A stretch of 10,067 nucleotides of DNA from MAG-120531 sp029242825 (GTDB lineage Bacteria > Bacteroidota > Bacteroidia > Flavobacteriales > Flavobacteriaceae): NCBI GenBank assembly GCA_029242825.1, contig JAQWTF010000147.1:1-10067 (forward strand), given 5' to 3'. Made by a program: the position numbers and the translations under genes. This document shows positions 1 through 7,200 of the stretch, piece after piece; the stretch's first letter is position 1, and each line of letters opens with the position of its first letter. The notes beneath the pieces are model-generated. The model did no database searches and was not told the DNA's origin. It worked only from the letters and a program-made list of their open reading frames with translations.

Positions 1-2395
1 AAAAGCCACTGTACAAGGAGCGGAAATTGGTTGGTCAAGAGAAGCGAGCACAGTATTACAACAAGCCATTCAGGAATCAAAAAAAATGAATGACGACTAT
101 GTGACCCTGGAACATATATTTTTAGCCATTTTCAATACAAAGAATCAAATGGCTCAAGTCTTAAAAGACCAGGGCGGTAGTTCAAAAAATTTAACCGCAG
201 CCATTCAAGAACTGAGAAAAGGAAATAAAGTAGCTTCCAATGACGCAGAAGCCACTTATAATGCGCTTGAAAAATATGCTAAAAATTTAAATGCACTCGC
301 AGAAAGCGGGAAATTAGACCCTGTAATTGGAAGAGACGAAGAGATTAGAAGGGTCTTACAAATTTTATCCAGAAGAACAAAAAACAACCCCATGCTCGTA
401 GGGGAACCTGGTGTAGGTAAAACAGCTATTGCAGAAGGTTTAGCACATAGGATTGTACAAGGCGATGTTCCAGAGAATTTAAAAGGAAAAACCTTATATG
501 CCTTAGATATGGGTTCCCTAATTGCTGGAGCCAAATACAAAGGAGAATTTGAAGAGCGACTTAAATCTGTGATAAAGGAGGTTACAGACGCCAGCGGAGA
601 AGTATTGCTATTCATAGATGAAATTCATACCCTCGTTGGTGCAGGAGGCGGAGATGGTGCTATGGATGCAGCCAATATATTAAAGCCCGCATTGGCCAGA
701 GGAGAGCTCAGGGCTATAGGCGCAACTACTTTAGATGAATTTCAAAAATACTTTGAAAAAGACAAAGCCCTTGAAAGAAGGTTTCAAAAAGTACTGGTAG
801 ACGAGCCTAACACAGAGAGTGCTATCTCTATTTTGAGAGGTATAAAAGACAAATATGAAGCCCACCATAAAGTGCAAATTAAAGATGAAGCAATCATCAG
901 TGCGGTTCAATTGTCTCAACGTTATATTACCAATAGATTTTTACCAGATAAGGCCATTGATTTAATGGATGAGGCAGCTTCTAAACTAAGAATGGAAATT
1001 AATTCTAAACCGGAAGAATTGGATCAATTAGACCGAAAAGTACTTCAATTAGAGATTGAATTAGCCGCCATTAGAAGAGAAAAAAGCAAAGAGGCGGTGA
1101 AAACTTTAGAAATGGATTTGGCCAATCTAAAGGAGTCAAGGAATGAGATATTTACTAAATGGGAAGCAGAGAAAAACGAGATTGAAGCGATCCAAAAAAT
1201 CAAACAATCACTGGAAGATTTAAAACTAGAAGGGGAACGTGCAGAGCGAAATGGAGATTTTGCCAAAGTAGCTGAAATTAGGTATGGTCAAACCAAAACT
1301 TTAGAAGATCAACTAGTCGTACTTCAAGAAAAATTGAGTAATCAAAACAATGAAGACAACTTGATTAAAGAAGAAGTTACTAGCGAAGATATTGCAGAGG
1401 TAGTGTCTAAATGGACTGGAATACCTGTAACTAAAATGCTACAGACAGAAGTAGAGAAATTGCTGAATTTAGAAGCTGAACTACACAAAAACGTCGTAGG
1501 GCAGCATGAAGCTATTGTTGCTGTATCTGACGCTATTCGAAGAAGTAAAGCAGGTCTCCAAGACACTGACAAACCCTTAGGATCATTTTTATTTCTAGGA
1601 ACTACAGGGGTAGGAAAAACTGAATTAGCCAAAACATTGGCCCAGTTCTTATTCAATGATCCCAATGCAATGACCCGAATAGACATGAGTGAGTATCAAG
1701 AAAAACATGCCGTTAGTAGGTTGGTAGGAGCCCCTCCAGGATATGTAGGATACGAAGAAGGCGGGCAGTTAACAGAGGCTATTAGAAGAAAACCTTACTC
1801 AGTGGTGTTATTGGATGAAATTGAAAAAGCCCATCCAGATACTTTTAATATACTTCTTCAACTATTAGATGAAGGCAGGTTAACAGACAATAAAGGAAGG
1901 GTGGCCGATTTTAAAAATGCGATCATTATAATGACTAGTAATATTGGAAGCAGTTTTATTCAAGATGCTTTTGATCATGAAACAGACATAGAAAAGGCTA
2001 CTGAACGTGCCAAAGAAGGTGTTTTAAATGCCTTAAAAAAACAAGTTAAGCCTGAATTTCTAAATAGAATAGACGACATAGTCATGTTTAGTCCCCTTAC
2101 ACAAGACCACATTAAAGATATAGTGGGAATTCAAATGAAACAATTACAAAAACAGTTAAGCAAAAAGCAAATTACAATTGATATTAGTCCCGAGGGTATA
2201 ACAACACTTGCTTTAAAGGGCTATGATCCTCAATACGGCGCTAGACCACTTAAAAGAGTGATTCAAAAAGAAGTGCTAAACAAACTATCTAAAGCGATGT
2301 TAGCCGGTGAAATACAAACTGACAGTGTGGTATTAATTGATAGTTTTGAGGGTGAAATTGTATTTAGGTCTCCAGAAAAAGTTCCTATAAATTAA
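1..2395 (+). CDS. clpB: ATP-dependent disaggregase ClpB (5' end outside the window)
   Basis: ClpB is a hexameric cytoplasmic AAA+ chaperone that threads aggregated proteins through its central pore together with DnaK. The reading frame is open from base 2, so the ATG at 86 is internal: the 28 codons before it encode Clp N-domain sequence (IGWSREAS) continuing into DDYVTLEHIF. About 797 residues are visible; the family is usually ~860, so roughly 65-70 N-terminal residues are missing. Domains in order: end of the N domain; first AAA+ domain with Walker A GEPGVGKT (nt 401-424), pore-loop KYKGEFEER and Walker B IDEIH (nt 614-628); a charged coiled-coil middle domain (about nt 1010-1350), which separates ClpB from ClpA and ClpC; second AAA+ domain with Walker A GTTGVGKT (nt 1598-1621), pore loop GYVG, Walker B LLDEIEKAH (DE at nt 1814-1819), arginine finger region FLNRID and sensor-2 GARPLKR. 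All catalytic motifs are intact. Its promoter is outside the window; a terminator follows at 2418. Confidence 0.97.
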   Translation, partial: KATVQGAEIGWSREASTVLQQAIQESKKMNDDYVTLEHIFLAIFNTKNQMAQVLKDQGGSSKNLTAAIQELRKGNKVASNDAEATYNALEKYAKNLNALAESGKLDPVIGRDEEIRRVLQILSRRTKNNPMLVGEPGVGKTAIAEGLAHRIVQGDVPENLKGKTLYALDMGSLIAGAKYKGEFEERLKSVIKEVTDASGEVLLFIDEIHTLVGAGGGDGAMDAANILKPALARGELRAIGATTLDEFQKYFEKDKALERRFQKVLVDEPNTESAISILRGIKDKYEAHHKVQIKDEAIISAVQLSQRYITNRFLPDKAIDLMDEAASKLRMEINSKPEELDQLDRKVLQLEIELAAIRREKSKEAVKTLEMDLANLKESRNEIFTKWEAEKNEIEAIQKIKQSLEDLKLEGERAERNGDFAKVAEIRYGQTKTLEDQLVVLQEKLSNQNNEDNLIKEEVTSEDIAEVVSKWTGIPVTKMLQTEVEKLLNLEAELHKNVVGQHEAIVAVSDAIRRSKAGLQDTDKPLGSFLFLGTTGVGKTELAKTLAQFLFNDPNAMTRIDMSEYQEKHAVSRLVGAPPGYVGYEEGGQLTEAIRRKPYSVVLLDEIEKAHPDTFNILLQLLDEGRLTDNKGRVADFKNAIIIMTSNIGSSFIQDAFDHETDIEKATERAKEGVLNALKKQVKPEFLNRIDDIVMFSPLTQDHIKDIVGIQMKQLQKQLSKKQITIDISPEGITTLALKGYDPQYGARPLKRVIQKEVLNKLSKAMLAGEIQTDSVVLIDSFEGEIVFRSPEKVPIN

Positions 2396-2417
2396 ATTTG
2401 ATTGATGCTATTATTAG

Positions 2418-2448
2418 AAAAAAAGGCCATCTTGATGGCCTTTTTTTT
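2418..2448 (+). terminator. Rho-independent terminator after clpB
   Basis: Seven A's lead into GGCCATC, a TT centre, then GATGGCC and eight T's. The GC-rich core (2425-2431 with 2434-2440) closes on a CTTG tetraloop, and the A and T tracts lengthen the stem. The T tract follows directly, starting 45 nt after the clpB stop. The A tract on the other side means it could also stop transcription coming from the right, though no gene points that way here. It separates clpB from the tetR group. Confidence 0.93.
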
Positions 2449-2463
2449 ATATTTATAAAAAAA
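2442..2463. repeat. AT-only inverted repeat just before tetR
   Basis: Two 10-base arms, TTTTTTTATA (2442-2451) and TATAAAAAAA (2454-2463), are perfectly inverted around a TT spacer, 5 nt before the tetR ATG. TetR-family proteins often bind palindromes beside their own gene, so this is a possible autoregulatory site. The sequence is of low complexity and its left arm is also the T tract of the clpB terminator, so a chance origin is quite possible. Confidence 0.35.
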
Positions 2464-2468
2464 TAATA

Positions 2469-3077
2469 ATGCCTACAAAAGCAGACAGAACCAAGCAGTT
2501 TATCATAGAAAAGGTGGCTCCATTATTTAATAAACACGGCTATGCAGCAACAAGTCTTTTCCACATCACTGAGGCTACTGGACTGACCAAGGGAGCTATT
2601 TATGGAAATTTCATCAATAAAGAATCCTTAGCACTTGCTGCCTATCAATACAACAGTCATAATTTAATCCTTCAATTAGAAAAAGTCATTCAATCAAAGA
2701 CGCATCCATTAGAAAAATTAAGTTCTTTTACCAATTTTTATAAAAATTACCGACAATTCACAACGCCTATTGGCGGATGCCCAATTCTTAATATCGGTGT
2801 AGACGCACTAGAAAACAACAATGCTTTATCCGATGCTGTGAAAGAGACCATTAAATCACTAGAAAAAATGGTCACTAAGGTACTCACCAATGGTATTGAC
2901 AGTGAAATTATTCATGTGAGGGTATTACCCGCTCAATTTTCAAAACAACTAATCACCATGCTTCAGGGTGCAGTAAGTATGTCTAGTATCACTGGAGATT
3001 ATAAATACCTTACAAATACCGTAATGTATTTAGATCAATTAATCATAAGAGAAATTAAACTTGTCAAAAACTTTTAA
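2469..3077 (+). CDS. TetR/AcrR-family transcriptional regulator
   Basis: This 202-residue protein has the size and shape of a one-component TetR-type repressor that binds DNA as a dimer. The N-terminal helix-turn-helix lies at about residues 29-50 (SLFHITEATGLTKGAIYGNF), with the typical FxxxGYxATS lead-in at 20-29. The C-terminal ligand-binding half carries GGCPILN with Cys104, a motif seen in one branch of the family; whether this cysteine senses a ligand or oxidant cannot be told from sequence. The ATG at 2469 sits in an A-rich stretch with no Shine-Dalgarno motif and close after an AT palindrome (2442-2463) that might be its own operator. The next gene starts one base after its stop codon, so the secreted phosphatase is the most likely co-transcribed gene and possible target. 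The effector is unknown. Confidence 0.9.
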   Translation: MPTKADRTKQFIIEKVAPLFNKHGYAATSLFHITEATGLTKGAIYGNFINKESLALAAYQYNSHNLILQLEKVIQSKTHPLEKLSSFTNFYKNYRQFTTPIGGCPILNIGVDALENNNALSDAVKETIKSLEKMVTKVLTNGIDSEIIHVRVLPAQFSKQLITMLQGAVSMSSITGDYKYLTNTVMYLDQLIIREIKLVKNF

Positions 3078-3078
3078 A

Positions 3079-3597
3079 ATGAAAAAATACATTAGCCTAT
3101 TTTCCTTGTTGCTCATTTCTCTATGTAATTTTACAAGCCTAAGCGCTCAGGAAAAAAGCGAACAAGCCATCAATGTCTATTTTATTAGGCATGCAGAAAA
3201 AGATCGATCCAATCCCAATGAAAGAAACCCTCACCTAACAGAACAAGGGATGCAAAGGGCTGAGAAATGGGCCCGTTTTTTTAAAGATGTTCCTATAGAT
3301 GCAATTTACAGTACAAACTACCACAGGACACAAGAAACAGCTGTCCCAATTGCAAAGCAAAAAGGACTGGAAGTAATTTCCTATGATCCTAGAAAATTAG
3401 ACCCAACTCCTTTTGTAGATAAGCACAAAGGACATACCATCTTGATTGTGGGACATAGCAATACAACACCTGCATTTGTCAATGCTTTTTTGGGAGAGAA
3501 AAAACATGGAGATCTATCAGATTCAGACAATGGCAGTGTATTTTTAGTGCGTTATAGCGATACAGAGAAAATCGCAGTACAATACCATGTAGATTAA
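3079..3597 (+). CDS. Secreted histidine phosphatase superfamily protein (SixA/PGM-like)
   Basis: This 172-residue protein is a short histidine phosphatase probably exported to the periplasm. A signal peptide covers residues 1-23: MKK, a hydrophobic run from Tyr4 to about Leu15, and SLSA before Gln24. The Cys at 16 is preceded by Leu, so it does not form a lipobox. The catalytic motif is RHAEK with His38 as the phosphorylated residue; Arg37, Arg83 (YHRTQET) and His126 (VGHSNT) complete the phosphate pocket, with Glu86 as a possible acid. The substrate cannot be named. An in-frame TTG at 3061 would add six residues before the signal peptide and overlap tetR; the ATG at 3079 is preferred because it puts MKK directly before the hydrophobic core. 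Only one base separates it from the tetR stop, indicating co-transcription and possibly coupled translation. smpB follows after 25 nt. Confidence 0.88.
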   Translation: MKKYISLFSLLLISLCNFTSLSAQEKSEQAINVYFIRHAEKDRSNPNERNPHLTEQGMQRAEKWARFFKDVPIDAIYSTNYHRTQETAVPIAKQKGLEVISYDPRKLDPTPFVDKHKGHTILIVGHSNTTPAFVNAFLGEKKHGDLSDSDNGSVFLVRYSDTEKIAVQYHVD

Positions 3598-3609
3598 GCT
3601 ACTTAAATG

Positions 3610-3617
3610 TATTTTTG
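3610..3617 (+). promoter_or_regulatory. Candidate Bacteroidota -7 box upstream of smpB
   Basis: TATTTTTG fits the TAnnTTTG -7 consensus of Bacteroidota sigma-ABfr and ends 5 nt before the smpB ATG. If used, transcription would begin at or within a base or two of the start codon, giving a leaderless or nearly leaderless mRNA. No TTG is seen at the expected -33 spacing, and such a short motif occurs by chance several times in AT-rich DNA of this length. Confidence 0.4.
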
Positions 3618-3622
3618 CCCCT

Positions 3623-4084
3623 ATGCAACCTAAGATTAATATTAGAAATAAAAGAGCCAGATTTGAATACGAACTCCTAGATCAATACAATGCTGGTATT
3701 GTTCTTGGTGGTACTGAAATTAAATCTATTCGACTGGGGAAAGCCAATATTACCGAGAGTTTTTGTGAATTTAACGATCGTGGTGAGTTGTTTATTGTCA
3801 ATATGCAAGTGGAGGAATACAGTCATGGAACACATTACAACCATAAGCCGAAGGCATTGAGAAAACTCCTACTTCAAAAAAGAGAATTAATCAAATTACA
3901 TAAAGAAGTTAAAAACTCTGGCCTAACTATTGTTCCCCTTCAGCTTTACCTTACAGATAAAGGTTTGGCTAAACTAAATATTGCCCTAGCTAAAGGGAAA
4001 AAACTTTACGACAAAAGAGAGGCGATCAAAGAAAGAGATACAAAGAAAGACCTGGCTAGAATTAAGAAAAATTTCAATGCTTAA
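3623..4084 (+). CDS. smpB: SsrA-binding protein SmpB
   Basis: SmpB binds the tRNA-like part of tmRNA and brings it to stalled ribosomes for trans-translation, which tags the incomplete protein for degradation. At 153 residues it has normal family length. Visible hallmarks are the N-terminal NKRARFEYE segment, GTEIKSIR at residues 30-37, RKLLL at 80-84, and the C-terminal KGKKLYDKR (124-132) with IKERD (135-139), followed by the basic tail that probes the empty mRNA channel. The ATG at 3623 gives the standard N-terminus. tmRNA itself (ssrA) is not in the window. The stop codon region overlaps the next gene by 8 nt, so the two are probably translated from one mRNA. A candidate -7 box just upstream could give smpB its own transcript apart from the tetR-phosphatase pair. 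Confidence 0.97.
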   Translation: MQPKINIRNKRARFEYELLDQYNAGIVLGGTEIKSIRLGKANITESFCEFNDRGELFIVNMQVEEYSHGTHYNHKPKALRKLLLQKRELIKLHKEVKNSGLTIVPLQLYLTDKGLAKLNIALAKGKKLYDKREAIKERDTKKDLARIKKNFNA

Positions 4085-5492
4085 TTTCTTATCAAAGCTT
4101 AATTCCTTATCAAAAATTTATTTAGTTCATCTCAGACTTTCTATTTTCTGTTTTTTTTGTGCCTTTAATTTAAAAGGCTATGGCCAAAAAATAGCCAAAA
4201 CATTAGCCCCACAATACCAATGGAAATATAGTTATAGTGCCGCTCTACCTTCCACCCCATTTGATAGTTTAGGCCCCAGAACACCATTTCAAAACTGGGC
4301 TTTAGGATATGCTTGGGAAAAACCATTTCCAGATAGAAGTAATAAAAAGTTTTATCTGAGTCCTATATTCCCACAGATAAACTTTAATCGCGTTCAAGGA
4401 TTTGAAGCCAGTTTAATCGCAAATTTTAAAATAAACCCTCATGCTTTTTTAAAAGCAACATTGAATTATGGGTTTTATGATCGAGTATTCAGACCAACTT
4501 TAGCCCTGAGAAAGGACTTTAACCCCCAACACACTTTAACTTTACAAGCTGGGAATGAATTGCGGCAATTCAATCAATCTCCTGCTATTGTTCCTAGGGC
4601 GAACAGTATTAATAATTTATTCTTCCTAAATAATTACGCCAAATTATACGACTCTCGTTTTTTTGTGCTCTCCCATTTTTACTCCGGAAAAAAACAATTT
4701 AATTTTAAGCTAAAAAACAATCTTAGTTTAGTGGAGAATTCAGCCGCTTACAATAGTCCAAACACTTATTTATTTCACCCTAATAGACCGCTAGAAAAGG
4801 AGATGAATCAAATATCTCCATCTGGCATTTCTTATGGAGGGTTTAATTCCATTAGTCAAATTGAACATGAGCTTGTGGTTCAATTCGGAAGAGAAAAAAC
4901 CTCTAACACCTATTTTAGTCACCTTAGCATAGCTATAAAAAGTAGCGTCCCTTTGAATAATCCTGAGTTACTTCACATCAATGAAAGTAGCGCTAATAAT
5001 ATTCGAAAAATATATAAACCCTATACTCATTGGTCGTTACAGCACAAACAATTAATTGTATTTAGTGACTTAGGGCAATTCAAGAGTTTTGTGCAATTAG
5101 GTGGTTTTATTAAAAACTCAGCACTACCTTTTACAGATCTAAAACATTTTAATGGTAATGAAACATCTGTAATGAGGGGAGCATACTTAGAGGTGTTTGG
5201 CCTATTACCATATTATGAGTTCAGCACAAATGGAAACTACCTTCAAGGGCATTTAGAGCATAATTTCAAGGGGGAGGTATGGCAAAAAATACCCCTTTTA
5301 AAAACACTGGATTTTCATACTATAGTGTCCTTCAAGACACTTTATACTCAAGGGAGAAACCCTTACCAAGAATTAGCTATTGGTCTTGGAAATATTGGAG
5401 TTGGAAAGACTAAAATACTGCGGGTAGACTTTTTCAAATCATTACACAAACAAGAGGTAAATACTGCTATTAGGATTGGATTAGTTTACTAA
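4077..5492 (+). CDS. Outer-membrane DUF5686-like beta-barrel protein, short form
   Basis: This 471-residue secreted protein has a long N-terminal signal region (residues 1-37) with a hydrophobic core LSIFCFFCAF and a likely cleavage site GYG before Gln37. The rest is rich in alternating hydrophobic and aromatic strands and ends in Tyr (RIGLVY), as outer-membrane barrels do. The segment FNRVQGF (103-109) and the C-terminal part, HLEHNFKGEVWQKIPLL (from 392) and IGLGNIG followed by RVDFFKSL, resemble the end of DUF5686 proteins (EH-F-G, KIPLL, GIENI-RVDF pattern), recalled from memory and not searched. Those proteins are usually much longer, with an N-terminal carboxypeptidase-regulatory-like domain; none is present here. 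The start overlaps smpB by 8 nt, and no other Met lies within the signal region, so this start is favoured. Its stop overlaps the convergent pcm gene. The transported or bound ligand is unknown. Confidence 0.8.
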   Translation: MLNFLSKLNSLSKIYLVHLRLSIFCFFCAFNLKGYGQKIAKTLAPQYQWKYSYSAALPSTPFDSLGPRTPFQNWALGYAWEKPFPDRSNKKFYLSPIFPQINFNRVQGFEASLIANFKINPHAFLKATLNYGFYDRVFRPTLALRKDFNPQHTLTLQAGNELRQFNQSPAIVPRANSINNLFFLNNYAKLYDSRFFVLSHFYSGKKQFNFKLKNNLSLVENSAAYNSPNTYLFHPNRPLEKEMNQISPSGISYGGFNSISQIEHELVVQFGREKTSNTYFSHLSIAIKSSVPLNNPELLHINESSANNIRKIYKPYTHWSLQHKQLIVFSDLGQFKSFVQLGGFIKNSALPFTDLKHFNGNETSVMRGAYLEVFGLLPYYEFSTNGNYLQGHLEHNFKGEVWQKIPLLKTLDFHTIVSFKTLYTQGRNPYQELAIGLGNIGVGKTKILRVDFFKSLHKQEVNTAIRIGLVY

Positions 5493-6130
5493 TTCTTATT
5501 TTCTAATAAAGGAACAAACTTAAAGGATCCATAGGTCTGACGCTCAAATTTTAGCTCACTTACTCTTGTGTAACGAGTCATTTCTTGCTCTTTGTCTCCA
5601 ACGGGTATGACTAAATTTCCTCCAATTTTTAGCTGTTCTAAAAGGGGTTTTGGAACAAAGGGTGCGCCTGCTGTCACAACAATACCATCAAAAGGCGCCT
5701 CGGTTTCTAGCCCAATATAGCCATCTCCAAAAAGATGCTGCTTTGGTCTATAGCCCGCTTTTTTAAAAAACAATTGGGCCTTTTTAAACAACTCAAGCTG
5801 TCTCTCAATGGTGTAGACCTGAACGCCCAACGCGAGTAAGATGGCTGTTTGGTAACCGCTCCCTGTTCCTATTTCTAAAATTTTATCGCCTTTTTTGAGT
5901 TGTAATAACGCTGTTTGAAAAGCCACAGTATATGGATGTGAAATAGTCTGGTCTGCCCCTATTGGAAATGCTTTATTCAAATAGGCATGAGATTCAAAAC
6001 TTGAATCTAAGAACAAATGCCTTGGTACTTGCCTAATCGCATCTAGTACCTTGGCATCTACAATTCCTTTTTCTTGAAGTGTTTTGGCTAAAATATTTCT
6101 TAAACCCTGATGTTTAGGTGAGTTGAGCAA
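5489..6130 (-). CDS. pcm: Protein-L-isoaspartate O-methyltransferase (TTG start)
   Basis: Pcm uses S-adenosylmethionine to methylate isoaspartyl residues in aged proteins, the first step of their repair to aspartate; it is a cytoplasmic enzyme. The 213-residue product has normal length. Visible features are PRHLF (36-40), the substrate-side loop GADQTIS (58-64), SAM-binding motif I ILEIGTGSGY (84-93), FDGIVVTAGAP (147-156) with PKPLLEQLKIGG, LVIPVG and the C-terminal FVPLLE. No ATG exists in frame before this conserved core: the frame closes at a TAA at 6181-6179, and the only usual start is the TTG at 6130-6128, which places KHQG at residues 6-9 as in relatives as I recall them. The gene runs against the DUF5686-like gene, sharing 4 nt at the stops, and is divergent from the oxidoreductase operon. 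Confidence 0.94.
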   Translation of the reverse strand: MLNSPKHQGLRNILAKTLQEKGIVDAKVLDAIRQVPRHLFLDSSFESHAYLNKAFPIGADQTISHPYTVAFQTALLQLKKGDKILEIGTGSGYQTAILLALGVQVYTIERQLELFKKAQLFFKKAGYRPKQHLFGDGYIGLETEAPFDGIVVTAGAPFVPKPLLEQLKIGGNLVIPVGDKEQEMTRYTRVSELKFERQTYGSFKFVPLLENKN

Positions 6131-6185
6131 GTCTTTGTAATTTAGTGTCGAAGATAAGAAATCTATAAAAATGATTAATTACAAA

Positions 6186-6226
6186 ATCTACAAAAAGAAT
6201 GGGTTCATATCCTTATTTTTGTAGAT
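6186..6226. repeat. Perfect 11-bp inverted repeat in the pcm/oxidoreductase divergent region
   Basis: ATCTACAAAAA (6186-6196) and TTTTTGTAGAT (6216-6226) are exact inverted copies separated by 19 bases. The right arm overlaps a -7-like box facing the oxidoreductase operon; the left arm, read on the minus strand, holds TCTTTTTG, one base off the same box facing pcm. It could be a two-half-site operator controlling both directions, or a by-product of two similar promoters placed back to back. A weak RNA hairpin is possible, but the stem is mostly A-T. Confidence 0.55.
6214..6221 (+). promoter_or_regulatory. Candidate -7 box for the operon beginning at 6241
   Basis: TATTTTTG matches the Bacteroidota TAnnTTTG element and lies 19 nt before the ATG, giving a 5' leader of about a dozen bases. 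It is the only exact match in the divergent region on this strand and sits partly inside an arm of the inverted repeat. No TTG is seen at the -33 distance. Confidence 0.5.
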
Positions 6227-6240
6227 AAAACTAAAACAAT

Positions 6241-7200
6241 ATGCTCAAAATTGGCGTTCTTGGTGCAGGACATCTCGGTAAAATACACTTAAAATTAGCA
6301 CAAGAATCTTCTAAATATCTTTTGGTGGGTTTTTATGATCCAGATGTTAAAGCAAGTAAACTGCTCAGTGAACAAATGGGATACCATTATTTCCAATCCA
6401 TTGAATCCCTGATAGATGCAGTAGACGTGATAGATATAGTAACACCTACCCTGTCCCATTTTAATGTGGCGCAAAAAGCGATTACCAAAGGAAAACATGT
6501 GTTTATAGAAAAACCTATTACAACAACCATAGAAGAAGCCAATACGTTAATAGCTTTGGCTGAAAAACACGGTGTAAAAGGACAGGTAGGCCATGTAGAG
6601 CGTTTTAATCCTGCGTTCAAAGCTGCAAAAGAGCAGATTGTAAATCCAATGTTTATTGAAACACACCGCTTGGCTGAGTTTAACCCAAGGGGTACAGATG
6701 TACCCGTTGTGTTAGATTTAATGATACATGACATAGATATTATACTCAGTGTGGTTCCATCTGAAGTAAAGGAAATTCACGCTAGTGGTATTGCAGTTAT
6801 TAGTCAATCTCCAGATATAGCCAATGCAAGAATTCTTTTTGAAAATGGATGTGTAGCGAATCTCACTGCAAGTAGAATATCTATGAAGAATATGAGAAAA
6901 TCTAGATTTTTTCAAAAGGACGCCTACATATCTGTTGATTTTCTCGAAAAAACCTCCGAAATAGTTAGAATGAAAGATGCTCCAAAAGATATTGGGCCTT
7001 TTGATATGGTGCTTCAAAATGCTGAGGGAGATCAGAAACAAATCTATTTTGAAAAACCTGCTATAAAACCCAATAATGCTATTTTAGAGGAATTAGATTC
7101 ATTTGCTCTGGCAATATCTAATAATGGTACTCCAGTGGTGTCATTACAACAAGGAGGAAAAGCTCTTGAAATTGCACAAAGAATTATAAATTGCTTTTAA
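6241..7200 (+). CDS. Gfo/Idh/MocA-family NAD(P)-dependent oxidoreductase
   Basis: This 319-residue enzyme belongs to the family that oxidises or reduces sugars, sugar nucleotides and related polyols with NAD(P). A Rossmann fold opens the protein, with GAGHLG at residues 8-13 and an acidic residue after the second strand (FYDPD). EKPI begins at Glu90, with Lys91 as the family's catalytic or binding lysine. The second domain carries DLMIHDIDI with His163 and Asp159, the usual catalytic pair with that lysine. The length and the VGHVERFNPA segment recall short sugar-nucleotide dehydrogenases of the GnnA type (UDP-GlcNAc 3-dehydrogenase of lipid A synthesis), but no partner aminotransferase or acyltransferase is nearby, so the substrate remains open. 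It is the first gene of a compact operon; its TAA shares one base with the next ATG (TAATG), which favours coupled translation. Confidence 0.92.
   Translation: MLKIGVLGAGHLGKIHLKLAQESSKYLLVGFYDPDVKASKLLSEQMGYHYFQSIESLIDAVDVIDIVTPTLSHFNVAQKAITKGKHVFIEKPITTTIEEANTLIALAEKHGVKGQVGHVERFNPAFKAAKEQIVNPMFIETHRLAEFNPRGTDVPVVLDLMIHDIDIILSVVPSEVKEIHASGIAVISQSPDIANARILFENGCVANLTASRISMKNMRKSRFFQKDAYISVDFLEKTSEIVRMKDAPKDIGPFDMVLQNAEGDQKQIYFEKPAIKPNNAILEELDSFALAISNNGTPVVSLQQGGKALEIAQRIINCF

Noticed and set aside
1342..1686. Antisense open frame of 114 codons within clpB, and similar ones at 256-615 and 6387-6734.
   Set aside because: They run opposite to well-conserved genes, have no recognisable domains or start context, and mirror the codon pattern of the sense gene.
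2393..2400. TAAATTTG, an exact match to the -7 consensus, over the clpB stop codon, as a promoter for tetR.
   Set aside because: The clpB terminator lies between it and tetR and would stop such a transcript; no -33 TTG is present either.
3061..3078. TTG start giving a longer histidine phosphatase.
   Set aside because: It would place extra residues before a standard MKK signal peptide and overlap tetR; the ATG at 3079 fits better.
3079..3156. Cys16 of the phosphatase as a lipoprotein attachment site.
   Set aside because: The residue before the Cys is Leu, which breaks the lipobox; SLSA before Gln24 fits a type I signal peptide.
5496..5509. TTATT-TTCT-AATAA hairpin as a terminator between the convergent genes.
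   Set aside because: Only five A-T/T-A pairs and no adjacent T tract on either strand; it lies in the end of the pcm coding region.
7151..7160. AAGGAGGAAA resembling a Shine-Dalgarno sequence.
   Set aside because: It is inside the oxidoreductase coding sequence (QQGGK) and about 40 nt from the next start, too far to act.
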